DNA from: Sphingobium_A sp965228065
Lineage (GTDB): Bacteria; Pseudomonadota; Alphaproteobacteria; Sphingomonadales; Sphingomonadaceae
Direction of reading: 5' to 3'
DNA: 64,000 bases
Assembly (NCBI GenBank): GCA_965228065.1
Contig: OZ245788.1
Location: 1,922,001 to 1,986,000, forward strand
Positions 56,445 to 64,000 of the stretch are shown piece after piece. Both the position numbers and the translations under genes were made by a program. The notes beneath the pieces were generated by a model. It saw only the letters and a program-made list of their open reading frames with translations. It made no database searches and was not told the DNA's origin. Every line of letters starts with the position of its first letter. Positions within the stretch are counted from its first letter, which is position 1.

Positions 56445-57496
56445 GCGACGAGAGAGATCTTGCCGTTGCCGAAGAGGCGACGGGCACCCGCATGAACATG
56501 ATCCAGGCGATCAATTCCGCCATGGACGTGATGATGGAGCGCGATCCCAATGTGATCGTGCTGGGCGAGGATGTCGGCTTTTTCGGCGGCGTCTTCCGAG
56601 CAACCGCGGGGTTGCAGAAGAAATACGGCAAGACCCGCGTGTTCGACACGCCGATCACCGAATGCGGCATCATCGGCGTTGCGGTGGGCATGGGCGCCTA
56701 TGGCCTCCGCCCCGTGCCGGAGATCCAGTTCGCCGACTATATCTATCCCGCGCTCGATCAGCTCGTCTCTGAAGCGGCGCGCCTGCGCTACCGTTCGGGC
56801 GGTGAGTTCACCGCGCCGATGACGGTGCGTTCGCCCTTCGGCGGCGGCATCTTCGGCGGACAGACGCACAGCCAGTCGCCCGAAGGCATCTTCACCCATG
56901 TCTCCGGCGTGAAGACGGTGATCCCGTCGACGCCCTATGACGCCAAGGGCCTGCTGATCGCGGCGATCGAAGACAATGATCCGACGATCTTCTTCGAGCC
57001 GAAGCGGATCTATAACGGCCCGTTCGACGGCCGTTACGACAAGCCCGCCAGGAACTGGTCGACGCATCCGGCGGGCGAAGTGCCCGAGGGCTATTATCGC
57101 ATCCCGCTGGGCAAGGCGAACATCGTCCGCACCGGCGAGGCACTGACCGTCCTGTGCTACGGCACGATGGTGCATGTCGTCGAGGCGACGATCGAGAGCC
57201 TCGGTATCGATGCGGAGATCGTCGATCTTCGCACGCTGGTGCCGCTCGACATCGAGACGATCGAAGCGTCGGTGAAGAAAACCGGTCGCTGCCTGATCGT
57301 CCACGAAGCGACGCGGACCTCCGGTTTCGGCGCCGAACTCTCCGCTTTGGTGCAGGAGCGCTGCTTCTATCACCTCGAAGCCCCGATCGAACGCGTGACC
57401 GGTTTCGACACCCCCTATCCACACAGCCTCGAATGGGCCTATTTCCCTGGCCCTGTCCGTATCACCGAGGCACTCAAGAAGATCCTGAAGGACTGA
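56441..57496 (+). CDS. Branched-chain 2-oxoacid dehydrogenase E1 beta
   Basis: A 351-residue partner of E1 alpha. Conserved segments: GEDVGFFGGVFRAT, PITECGIIGVAVGMGAYG and the C-terminal transketolase domain ending with VTGFDTPYP. The GTG start at 56441 overlaps the E1 alpha stop (GTGA). It ends five bases before the E2 start. E1 alpha and beta form the heterotetramer that transfers the acyl group to the lipoyl arm of E2. Confidence 0.94.
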   Translation: MSDERDLAVAEEATGTRMNMIQAINSAMDVMMERDPNVIVLGEDVGFFGGVFRATAGLQKKYGKTRVFDTPITECGIIGVAVGMGAYGLRPVPEIQFADYIYPALDQLVSEAARLRYRSGGEFTAPMTVRSPFGGGIFGGQTHSQSPEGIFTHVSGVKTVIPSTPYDAKGLLIAAIEDNDPTIFFEPKRIYNGPFDGRYDKPARNWSTHPAGEVPEGYYRIPLGKANIVRTGEALTVLCYGTMVHVVEATIESLGIDAEIVDLRTLVPLDIETIEASVKKTGRCLIVHEATRTSGFGAELSALVQERCFYHLEAPIERVTGFDTPYPHSLEWAYFPGPVRITEALKKILKD

Positions 57497-57501
57497 TCGG
57501 C

Positions 57502-58764
57502 ATGGCACGTTTCACGTTCAAGCTGCCCGACATCGGCGAGGGCATTTCCGAGGCGGAGATCGTCGCCTGGCACGTCAAGGTCGGCGATACCGTCGCCGAG
57601 GACCAGCAGATCGCCGACATGATGACCGACAAGGCGACGGTCGAGATGGAATCGCCGGTCGCCGGCACCATCGTCGAGGTTGCCGGCGATGTCGGTGACG
57701 TGATCGCGATCGGCTCCGCGCTGGTCGTGATCGAGACCGAAGGCGAGGATGAGGTCGCCGAAGAGGCGGTCGTCGAGGAGCGCATCGACGCCGAGACGCC
57801 CGATGCCGCGACGGTGGCGGTTGTCGAAGCGGCTGCGCCCGAGCCGGCCCCGGCCCCCAAGGTCGTCGAGACGCCGGCAGCGGTCGAGCCTGCACCTGCG
57901 GCGGCCGGTCGTCACGTCCTGGCTTCACCCGCGGTTCGCGATCGCGCCCGCGCGCTCGGCATCGACCTGGCTGAAGTGAAGGTGTCGGGCGATCGCGTCC
58001 GCCACGCCGATCTCGACGCCTATATCACCTATAATGCCGGCCAGGGTTTCCGCGCGTCGGGCGCCGCGCGTCCGGACGAGGCGATCAAGGTCATCGGCAT
58101 GCGTCGCCGCATCGCCGAAAACATGGCTGCGTCGAAGCGCAACATCCCGCACTTCACCTATGTGGAGGAGATCGACGTCACCGATCTCGAGGCGATGCGC
58201 GCGGACCTCAATGCCAATCGCGGCAACCGTCCCAAGCTGACCATGTTGCCGCTGATGATCGTCGCAATCTGCCGGGCGTTGCCCGAATTCCCGATGATCA
58301 ATGCGCGTTATGACGACGAAGCCGGCGTGGTCACCCGCCATGGCGCGGTTCATCTCGGCATGGCCACGCAGACCGACGCCGGGCTGATGGTGCCGGTGAT
58401 CCGCGATGCGCAGGCCAAGAATGTCTGGCAGCTTGCCAGCGAGATCGTCCGTTTGGCGGACGCCGCGCGCAGCGGCAAGGCCAAGTCGGAAGAGCTGTCG
58501 GGCTCGACCCTGACGATCACGTCGCTCGGACCGCTCGGCGGCATTGCCACCACGCCGGTGATCAACCGTCCGGAAGTCGCGATCATCGGACCCAATCGCA
58601 TCATCGAGCGTCCGGTGATCAAGGGCGGCGAGATCGTAGCGGCGAAGCTGATGAACCTGTCCATCTCGTGCGACCATCGCGTCGTCGATGGCTGGGATGC
58701 GGCAAGCTATGTCCAGGCGATCCGCAAGCTGCTCGAGACGCCAGTCCTGCTCTTCGCCGATTGA
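57502..58764 (+). CDS. Branched-chain 2-oxoacid dehydrogenase E2 (dihydrolipoamide acyltransferase)
   Basis: A 420-residue E2. One lipoyl domain with Lys44 in MMTDKATVEM, then an Ala/Pro/Glu-rich linker (about 85-135), a peripheral subunit-binding domain (about 137-172, ASPAVRDRARALGIDL) and the catalytic domain with the active-site His in CDHRVVDGWD. It carries acyl groups to CoA, giving isobutyryl-, isovaleryl- and 2-methylbutyryl-CoA. No E3 (dihydrolipoamide dehydrogenase) gene follows; the complex must share one encoded elsewhere. Confidence 0.95.
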   Translation: MARFTFKLPDIGEGISEAEIVAWHVKVGDTVAEDQQIADMMTDKATVEMESPVAGTIVEVAGDVGDVIAIGSALVVIETEGEDEVAEEAVVEERIDAETPDAATVAVVEAAAPEPAPAPKVVETPAAVEPAPAAAGRHVLASPAVRDRARALGIDLAEVKVSGDRVRHADLDAYITYNAGQGFRASGAARPDEAIKVIGMRRRIAENMAASKRNIPHFTYVEEIDVTDLEAMRADLNANRGNRPKLTMLPLMIVAICRALPEFPMINARYDDEAGVVTRHGAVHLGMATQTDAGLMVPVIRDAQAKNVWQLASEIVRLADAARSGKAKSEELSGSTLTITSLGPLGGIATTPVINRPEVAIIGPNRIIERPVIKGGEIVAAKLMNLSISCDHRVVDGWDAASYVQAIRKLLETPVLLFAD

Positions 58765-58768
58765 GCGC

Positions 58769-59074
58769 ATGGCGCATTTTGTACTGAGCTATGAGTTGGC
58801 GCCCGATTATCTCGGGCGCCGGCCGCTCTTCCGCGACCGTCATCTGGCGCTTGCCTGGGAAGCGGTCGAGCGGGGGGAGTTGCTGCTGGCCGGTGCGCTC
58901 GGGGACCCGGTGGAAGGCGCCTTGTTGCTTTTCCAGGGTGAGAGCGCGGCTGTAGCGGAGGCGTTCGCGCGTGCCGATCCCTATGTGCTCAATGGGCTGG
59001 TGACAGGCTGGCGGGTTCGGCCGTGGACAACCGTGGTGGGCGATCAGGCGACGACGCCGGTGCGACCGGAATAA
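58769..59074 (+). CDS. YciI-like protein
   Basis: A 101-residue ferredoxin-like-fold protein of the YciI superfamily. Conserved segments: FRDRHLALAWEAVERGELLLAGAL and the C-terminal strand VTGWRVRPWTTVVG with the family Asp/His pair (RDRH). Function of the family is unsettled; some members are dehydrochlorinases or muconolactone-isomerase-like enzymes. It begins four bases after the E2 stop and is probably in the same transcript. Confidence 0.82.
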   Translation: MAHFVLSYELAPDYLGRRPLFRDRHLALAWEAVERGELLLAGALGDPVEGALLLFQGESAAVAEAFARADPYVLNGLVTGWRVRPWTTVVGDQATTPVRPE

Positions 59075-59080
59075 ACATTA

Positions 59081-59135
59081 AACCGATCGGTTGACTATTT
59101 GAAGGTGTCGGGTCATATTCAACCTTATGGTTGAA
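59081..59135. promoter_or_regulatory. Two AACC-N4-GGTT operators, one across the arsR start codon
   Basis: AACCGATCGGTT (59081-59092) is a perfect 12-base palindrome. TTCAACC-TTAT-GGTTGAA (59118-59135) is a perfect 7-base inverted repeat that contains the ATG of the ArsR gene (59127). Both share AACC-N4-GGTT, and the centres are 40 bases apart (about four helix turns). They look like sites for the ArsR-type product itself. Confidence 0.65.
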
Positions 59136-59444
59136 CGACTCGACGCCACTTTCCACGCTTTGTCCGATCCCACGCGGCGCGGCATGCTTGCCAATCTTGC
59201 GCTCGGCGAAAAGTCGATCGGCGAGCTTGCGGAACCCTATGCGATGAGTTTCGCGGGGGCCTCGAAACATGTGAAGGTGCTGGAAGGCGCCGGGCTGGTC
59301 GCGCGCCGCAAAGTCGGGCGGATGCAGCTTTGCACATTGCAGGCGGCACCGCTGGCGGAGGCCGAGACCTGGCTACGCCAATGGGAGCAGTTCTGGACAT
59401 CGCGGCTCAATCGTCTCGCCGCTCTGGTCGAGACGCCGAAATGA
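59127..59444 (+). CDS. ArsR/SmtB-type helix-turn-helix regulator
   Basis: A 105-residue winged-helix repressor. The segments FHALSDPTRRGMLANLAL, SIGELAEPYAMSFAGASKHVKVL (recognition helix) and the wing GLVARRKVGRMQLC match the ArsR subfamily that is co-transcribed with SRPBCC proteins. There is no typical metal-binding cysteine cluster. The ATG lies inside a palindrome. The stop overlaps the next start (ATGA), tying it to two SRPBCC-domain genes. Confidence 0.92.
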   Translation: MVERLDATFHALSDPTRRGMLANLALGEKSIGELAEPYAMSFAGASKHVKVLEGAGLVARRKVGRMQLCTLQAAPLAEAETWLRQWEQFWTSRLNRLAALVETPK

Positions 59445-59887
59445 CCGTGCCCGTTATCCTCACCGTGACGCGCGATTTCGCGGCGCCCGCCGAACGCGTG
59501 TTCGATGCGTGGTTCGATCCCGCACTGGCGCCACTTTTCCTGTTCGCGACCCCCGATGGCGAGATGATCCGATGCGACATCGACGCCCGCGTCGGCGGAC
59601 GCGCACTGATCGTCGAGCGGCGTGCGAGCGGGGACGCGCATCATCGGCTGAAATTCGAGATCATCGAGCGACCCACGCGTCTCGTTTTCCTGTTTTCGGC
59701 CGATCCCGCCGAAGACGGCGAATGGACCCGCGTCACCGTCACGATCGCGCCTGGCCTGGCCGGCTGCACGCTGACACTCACGCACGAAATGGACCCGCAA
59801 TGGGCCGCCTATGAAGCACAGACCCGGAGCGGCTGGACGATGATCCTCGACAGCCTTGGGCGTATCACGGAGACGAAGCATGACTGA
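59441..59887 (+). CDS. SRPBCC (AHSA1-like) domain protein
   Basis: A 148-residue START-like/AHSA1 domain protein. Typical N terminus VTRDFAAPAERVFDAWFDPAL, the strand GGRALIVERR and the C-terminal helix HEMDPQW..SGWTMILDSLG are present. The domain forms a hydrophobic ligand pocket. It overlaps the ArsR gene by four bases and the next gene by eight. ArsR-SRPBCC operons are common, but the bound ligand is unknown. Confidence 0.88.
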   Translation: MTVPVILTVTRDFAAPAERVFDAWFDPALAPLFLFATPDGEMIRCDIDARVGGRALIVERRASGDAHHRLKFEIIERPTRLVFLFSADPAEDGEWTRVTVTIAPGLAGCTLTLTHEMDPQWAAYEAQTRSGWTMILDSLGRITETKHD

Positions 59888-60407
59888 TATCGAACGGATT
59901 GCCCCAGATACGCTGCGGTTCGAACGCGTGCTCTATGCGCCGGTGGAGACGGTCTGGCGCTATCTGGTGGAGTACGAACTGCGCAAGCAATGGTTCGCCG
60001 CGGGTAAACTGGAGCCGCGCGAGGGCGGATCGGTCGAACTGATCTTCGATCACGACAATCTTTCCGCCGACGACGTTCCTTATCCCGATGACCATGCCCA
60101 GTGGAAGTGTGCGGTCGGGCATGAGCGGGTGGTGAAGATCGATCCGCCGCGCCTGCTGGCCTTTACCTGGGACGAGGGCAAGGAAGGTGTGGCGACGTTC
60201 GAACTGTTCGAAGATGGCGCACGCACCCGGCTTGTGCTGACGCATAGCGGCATCACCGGCGCCGGTCCGATGGCCAATTTCGGCGGCGGCTGGTATTCTC
60301 ATCTCGGCGTGCTGGTCGGGCGGATCAATGGCGATCCTGTGCGCAATTTCTGGGCGACACATGCCGAGAGCAAGGCCGCGGTGGCACGCATGCTCGAAGG
60401 GGCCTGA
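59880..60407 (+). CDS. SRPBCC (AHSA1-like) domain protein
   Basis: A 175-residue second member of the same family: FERVLYAPVETVWRYLVE at the start, LLAFTWDEG and TRLVLTHSGI strands, and a C-terminal helix. It overlaps the previous gene by eight bases, so all three are translated as one unit. The two SRPBCC proteins are divergent in sequence and may bind different ligands or form a heterodimer. Confidence 0.88.
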   Translation: MTDIERIAPDTLRFERVLYAPVETVWRYLVEYELRKQWFAAGKLEPREGGSVELIFDHDNLSADDVPYPDDHAQWKCAVGHERVVKIDPPRLLAFTWDEGKEGVATFELFEDGARTRLVLTHSGITGAGPMANFGGGWYSHLGVLVGRINGDPVRNFWATHAESKAAVARMLEGA

Positions 60408-60471
60408 ACCCGATCGCTTGCCAGCTATCGGCGGGCGTTCGATAGTCGGCGGCTCGAACAGGAGGTCGTCG

Positions 60472-62583
60472 ATGAGAATCGCTCTTGCCGCGTTTGCCGC
60501 GGTGGCTATGCAAACCGCCATGCCAGTTCATGCCCAGCCGCCCGCCGCCGTTGACGATCCCTATATCTGGCTGGAGGACTGGACAGGTCCGAGGGCCATG
60601 GCATGGGTCGAGGCGGAGAATGCGCGCACGCTGAAGCGGCTTCAGGGCGATCCGCGTTACAAGGCGTTCCATGGTGAGGCGCTGGCGATCGCGGCCGCCA
60701 AGGATCGCATTGCCTATCCCAGTCTGATCAACGGGCGGGTGTTCAATCTCTGGCGGGATGCCGAGCATCCTCAGGGCATCTGGCGGTACACCAGCGAAGC
60801 GGGCTACGCGGCGGCCGATCCGACATGGACGACGATCCTCGACCTGGACGCCTTGTCGAAGGCCGAGGGCAAGAAATGGGTGTGGAAGGGGGCCTCCTGC
60901 CTCGATCCCGATGAGCGGTTCTGCCTGCTCAACCTGTCCGATGGCGGCGAGGATGCCGTCACGCTGCGCGAATTCGATCTTCAGACCGGCAGTTTCGTCG
61001 AAGGTGGCTTCAATCTGCCGACCTCGAAGCAGAACGAAGCCTGGCTCGACAAGAATATTTTGCTGATCGCGCGCGACTGGGGCGCCGGCACGATGACGAC
61101 TTCCGGCTATCCCTTCGTACTCAAGACGTTGAAGCGCGGACAGCCATTGTCGGCCGCGCAGGAGATCTATCGCGGCGAGGCGGGCGATCAGGTCGGGGTT
61201 TGGCCCTTCATTCTGAGCGACGGGCAGGGCAATCGCGCCGCCTTCGTTCGCCGCGGCACGACCTTCTTCTCCAACGAGACGTTCCTGCTGACGCCGCAAG
61301 GGCCGAAGAAACTGCCACTGCCTGGCAAGTCGAACATTCAGGGCATGGTCGACGGCCATGTCCTGATCCAGACCAGCGAGGAATGGAAAAGCGGCGGTGT
61401 GACCGTGCCCACCGGAGCGGTGGCGACGGTCACGCTGAAGGATATCGAGGATGGTGGCGTGCTGACGCCGACCGTGATCTTTGCCCCCAATGCCCGCCAG
61501 TCGGTCGATGGTGTAACCGCGACGAAGACGCGTGTGATCGTGGCGATCAACGACAATGTCCGTGGCCGCGCGCTGGTGTTCACGCCCGGCACGACGGGCT
61601 GGACATCGACGCCGCTGACGCTTCCCGACAATGCCTCGATCGGCGTGGTCGCGGCGACCGACAAGAGCGATCTTGCTTATGTGAACGTCACTGGTTTCCT
61701 CGATCCGACCACCCTCTGGTCGGTCGATGCGGCCAATCCTGCACCGAAGCAGGTCAAGGCGCTGCCTGCCAAGTTCGATGCCGCCAACCACGTTGTTGAA
61801 CAGTTCGAAGCGGTGTCGACCGATGGAACCAGGATCCCCTATTTCATCGTCCATCGGAAGGATATCGCGCTCGACGGCTCTACGCCGACGATCATGACGG
61901 CCTATGGCGGGTTCGAGGTCTCGAACACGCCTAGCTATGGTGCGATCACGGGCAAGCTCTGGCTCGAACGCGGCGGCAGCTATGTGCTTGCCAATATCCG
62001 TGGCGGCGGCGAGTTCGGGCCGGCCTGGCACCAGGCGGGACTGAAGACCAAACGCCAGATCATCTATGACGATTTCGCCGCGGTGGCGCGCGACATCTTC
62101 GCGCGCAAGCTGTCGTCACCCGAGAGATTCGGCATTTATGGCGGATCGAATGGCGGTCTGCTGATGGGGGTCGAGTTCAACCAGCATCCGGAACTCTGGA
62201 AGGCGGTCGCCATCCAGGTGCCGTTGCTCGACATGATCCGCTACGAGCAGATCGCGGCGGGCGCGTCCTGGGTCGACGAATATGGCAGTGTTTCGGTGCC
62301 CGCCGAAAAGGCCTTTCTCGAAAAGATCTCGCCCTATGCGAATATCAAAAAGGGCGGCGCTTATCCCGAGCCCTATATCTGGACGACCACCAAGGACGAT
62401 CGCGTCGGCCCACAGCATGCGCGCAAGTTCGCGGCGCGGCTGAAGGAATATGGTCTGCCCTATCTGTTCTACGAGGATACGGCCGGCGGCCATTCGGGCG
62501 ACGCGGATATCGAACAGGGCGCCCGGCTCCAGGCGTTGCAGATGACCTATTTCGCGGAGAAGCTGATCGGCCCGGCGAAATAG
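60472..62583 (+). CDS. Secreted prolyl oligopeptidase family serine peptidase (S9)
   Basis: A 703-residue peptidase with a signal peptide (about 1-22, ending VHA-Q). An N-terminal seven-bladed propeller covers about residues 70-400. The C-terminal alpha/beta hydrolase domain has nucleophile Ser in YGGSNGGLLMG, Asp in KDDRVGPQHA and His in TAGGHSGDAD. The family cleaves short peptides after proline or related residues. AGGAGG upstream of ATG 60472 is an optimal ribosome binding site. Monocistronic by appearance, ending at a strong hairpin. Confidence 0.94.
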   Translation: MRIALAAFAAVAMQTAMPVHAQPPAAVDDPYIWLEDWTGPRAMAWVEAENARTLKRLQGDPRYKAFHGEALAIAAAKDRIAYPSLINGRVFNLWRDAEHPQGIWRYTSEAGYAAADPTWTTILDLDALSKAEGKKWVWKGASCLDPDERFCLLNLSDGGEDAVTLREFDLQTGSFVEGGFNLPTSKQNEAWLDKNILLIARDWGAGTMTTSGYPFVLKTLKRGQPLSAAQEIYRGEAGDQVGVWPFILSDGQGNRAAFVRRGTTFFSNETFLLTPQGPKKLPLPGKSNIQGMVDGHVLIQTSEEWKSGGVTVPTGAVATVTLKDIEDGGVLTPTVIFAPNARQSVDGVTATKTRVIVAINDNVRGRALVFTPGTTGWTSTPLTLPDNASIGVVAATDKSDLAYVNVTGFLDPTTLWSVDAANPAPKQVKALPAKFDAANHVVEQFEAVSTDGTRIPYFIVHRKDIALDGSTPTIMTAYGGFEVSNTPSYGAITGKLWLERGGSYVLANIRGGGEFGPAWHQAGLKTKRQIIYDDFAAVARDIFARKLSSPERFGIYGGSNGGLLMGVEFNQHPELWKAVAIQVPLLDMIRYEQIAAGASWVDEYGSVSVPAEKAFLEKISPYANIKKGGAYPEPYIWTTTKDDRVGPQHARKFAARLKEYGLPYLFYEDTAGGHSGDADIEQGARLQALQMTYFAEKLIGPAK

Positions 62584-62594
62584 TTCGCTGAATT

Positions 62595-62630
62595 TTCCTG
62601 TCGCTCCAGCGAGAGCTGGAGCGACAGGAA
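62595..62630. terminator. 16-bp hairpin between convergent genes
   Basis: TTCCTGTCGCTCCAGC-GAGA-GCTGGAGCGACAGGAA forms a perfect stem with a 4-base loop between the peptidase stop and the OmpA-like lipoprotein stop. It is preceded by TT but not followed by a T-run on either strand, so it is a terminator or transcript-end stabiliser for both genes. Confidence 0.75.
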
Positions 62631-62637
62631 AGAGTGA

Positions 62638-63309
62638 TCAGTTACCGTTGGTGATCGGCACCAGCTTGATCTCGACGCGGCGATTGGCCTGACGGCCTTC
62701 GAGCGTGTCGTTGCTGGCAATCGGCCGGCTGGCGGCGAAGCCCTGCGTGCCGATCCGCGCGGACTGGACGCCGCGCGTCGTCAGATAATCGGCCACGGCA
62801 CGCGCGCGATTTTGCGAAAGCGGGACGTTGATCGTGTCGTTGCCCGTCGAATCGGTATGTCCGTACACATCGACAATGGTCTTGTTATATTCGCGCAGCG
62901 TCGATGCGACCTGATCCAGCGTGCCGCGGAATTCGGGCTTCACCGTATAGCTGTTGGTGTCGAACGTGACGCCTGACGGCATGTTGAGGAGCAGCTCGTC
63001 GCCCTGGCGGATGACCTGGACGTCGGTGCCCGCGGTCTGCTGGCGAAGCTTGCGCTCCTGCTCGTCCATATAATAGCCGACACCAGCGCCGGCGAGTGCG
63101 CCGATGCCTGCGCCCATGATCTTCTCGGTACGATCGCGGCGCCCACCGACCACATCGCCGAGCAGGTAACCGCCCAGCGCGCCGCCGATTCCGCCGATCG
63201 CGGCCTTGGAGATGCGTCGTTCGCCGGTCTGCGGGTCGGTGGTGCAGGCGGCGGTGACGGTGACTGCGGCAAGTGCCGCCACGGTCGCCAATTTTGCGGA
63301 CAGTTTCAT
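62638..63309 (-). CDS. OmpA-like lipoprotein with glycine-zipper region
   Basis: A 223-residue envelope protein. The signal peptide ends with the lipobox TVTAAC, so it is a lipoprotein. A glycine-zipper segment follows (AIGGIGGALGGYLLGDVVGG and IMGAGIGALAGAGVGYY), which inserts in or packs at the membrane. The C-terminal OmpA domain (about 110-215) has DVYGHTDSTG and the Arg of NRARAVADYL, and binds peptidoglycan. ATG 63309 has GGGAAGGGA upstream. Its role is probably envelope anchoring. Confidence 0.93.
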   Translation of the reverse strand: MKLSAKLATVAALAAVTVTAACTTDPQTGERRISKAAIGGIGGALGGYLLGDVVGGRRDRTEKIMGAGIGALAGAGVGYYMDEQERKLRQQTAGTDVQVIRQGDELLLNMPSGVTFDTNSYTVKPEFRGTLDQVASTLREYNKTIVDVYGHTDSTGNDTINVPLSQNRARAVADYLTTRGVQSARIGTQGFAASRPIASNDTLEGRQANRRVEIKLVPITNGN

Positions 63310-63473
63310 GATGATCCCTTCCCTTGATAACCCCTGGAGCGCGGTTCGATGCCCCGTGCCGTGCGGCGATTTGTGAAGACAGAACCGCTCGGAAACGCCC
63401 TTGTTCCGGATGCGCACTGAATATCGGGTGACGACGATGTTGTGGGAATGAAAGATTCCCGCCTATAGAGGCG

Positions 63474-64000
63474 ATGCACATCATGCAGCCGCTTGCTCCC
63501 TTTCCCTGGTCCGACGTCCTGATCATCCTCGCGTTGGTCGCGCTCAATGGCGTTTTCGCCATGTCGGAGCTGGCGATCGTGTCCGCGCGCAAGCCCCGAT
63601 TGCAGGCGATGGAGAAGAAGGGGCGTGCCGGTGCACGCGCCGCGATCACTCTCGCATCGGACCCTGGAAAATTCCTGTCGACCGTGCAGATCGGCATCAC
63701 CCTGATCGGCATCATCGCCGGTGCCTATTCGGGTGCAAGCCTGGGATCGCCCACGGCGCAGCGCCTCGAATTGCTGGGAATCGAGAAGGAAACCGCCGAG
63801 ACTTTGGGCTATGCCATCGTCATCGCGCTGACCACCTATGCATCGCTGATCATCGGCGAACTCGTTCCCAAGCAATTCGCACTCAGAAAGCCTGAGCCGA
63901 TCGCGACGATCATGGCCGCGCCGATGCTGTGGCTGGCGCGGATCACGGCGCCGATCGTCTGGTTGCTCGACACCACCAGTGGGCTGGTTTTCCGCCTGCT
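63474..64000 (+). CDS. CNNM/CorC (hemolysin-like) membrane protein, 3' end cut off
   Basis: The frame is open from ATG 63474 to the window edge (175 residues seen). It shows the DUF21/CNNM transmembrane domain: first helix VLIILALVALNGVFAMSE, then SARKPRLQAMEKKG, the helix STVQIGITLIGIIAGAYSG and the conserved ELVPKQFAL. Members are membrane proteins with a following CBS pair and CorC domain, linked to magnesium and other cation export. The start could also be ATG 63483. It is divergent from the OmpA-like lipoprotein across 164 bases. Confidence 0.9.
   Translation, partial: MHIMQPLAPFPWSDVLIILALVALNGVFAMSELAIVSARKPRLQAMEKKGRAGARAAITLASDPGKFLSTVQIGITLIGIIAGAYSGASLGSPTAQRLELLGIEKETAETLGYAIVIALTTYASLIIGELVPKQFALRKPEPIATIMAAPMLWLARITAPIVWLLDTTSGLVFRL

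Overview
The window reads as a chromosomal segment of a high-GC alphaproteobacterium, most likely a Sphingomonas-type member of the Sphingomonadaceae. The evidence is strongly GC-biased codon use, an lnt-metK-trmB gene run, a FecI/FecR/TonB-receptor unit with an STN domain, a dense set of acyl-CoA genes, and palindromic intergenic repeats of the kind common in sphingomonads. This assignment rests on protein families, not on a marker gene. I see no rRNA, tRNA, CRISPR array, insertion sequence or prophage. No gene-free stretch exceeds 300 bases; the longest (25501-25794 and 48724-48964) are divergent promoter regions.

Layout. 1-13657: a partial metallo-beta-lactamase-fold hydrolase, then a hydrolase/uptake locus. 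It holds a penicillin-acylase-type Ntn hydrolase, a FecI sigma factor, a FecR anti-sigma factor, a TonB-dependent receptor, three beta-lactamase-fold serine hydrolases and an alpha/beta hydrolase. This looks like uptake and hydrolysis of an amide, lactam or ester compound under cell-surface signalling. 13670-17926: housekeeping genes trmB, metK and lnt on the minus strand with a small secreted protein; lnt carries a translated palindromic repeat. 17990-18926: two small unknown proteins. 19053-26406: an RND tripartite efflux operon preceded by a small unknown protein, divergent from a TetR regulator with clear palindromic operators.

26567-55069: a catabolic island for CoA thioesters. It contains a bifunctional FadJ-like enzyme, six acyl-CoA dehydrogenases, short-chain dehydrogenases, thioesterases, an acyl-CoA synthetase, an enoyl-CoA hydratase and a thiolase. 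It also contains a fumarylacetoacetase-type hydrolase and a glutaryl-CoA dehydrogenase/CoA-transferase pair. Within it, 31621-35053 encodes a small-molecule kinase, a zinc alcohol dehydrogenase and an ACAD11-type dehydrogenase, a split version of the animal ACAD10/ACAD11 fusion. A solitary mreB and a TetR/SnoaL pair lie inside the island.

55173-58764: branched-chain 2-oxoacid dehydrogenase E1-alpha, E1-beta and E2 (no E3 in the window), feeding branched acyl-CoAs to the dehydrogenases. 58769-60407: a YciI-like protein and an ArsR regulator with two SRPBCC proteins. 60472-64000: a secreted prolyl oligopeptidase, an OmpA-like lipoprotein and the start of a CNNM/CorC membrane protein.

The observations I consider most worth checking are the split kinase-dehydrogenase module, the repeat translated inside Lnt, the FecIR-controlled hydrolase locus, a candidate operator (TGACG-N3-ACGG-like) shared by three acyl-CoA promoters, and an ArsR operator lying across its own start codon.
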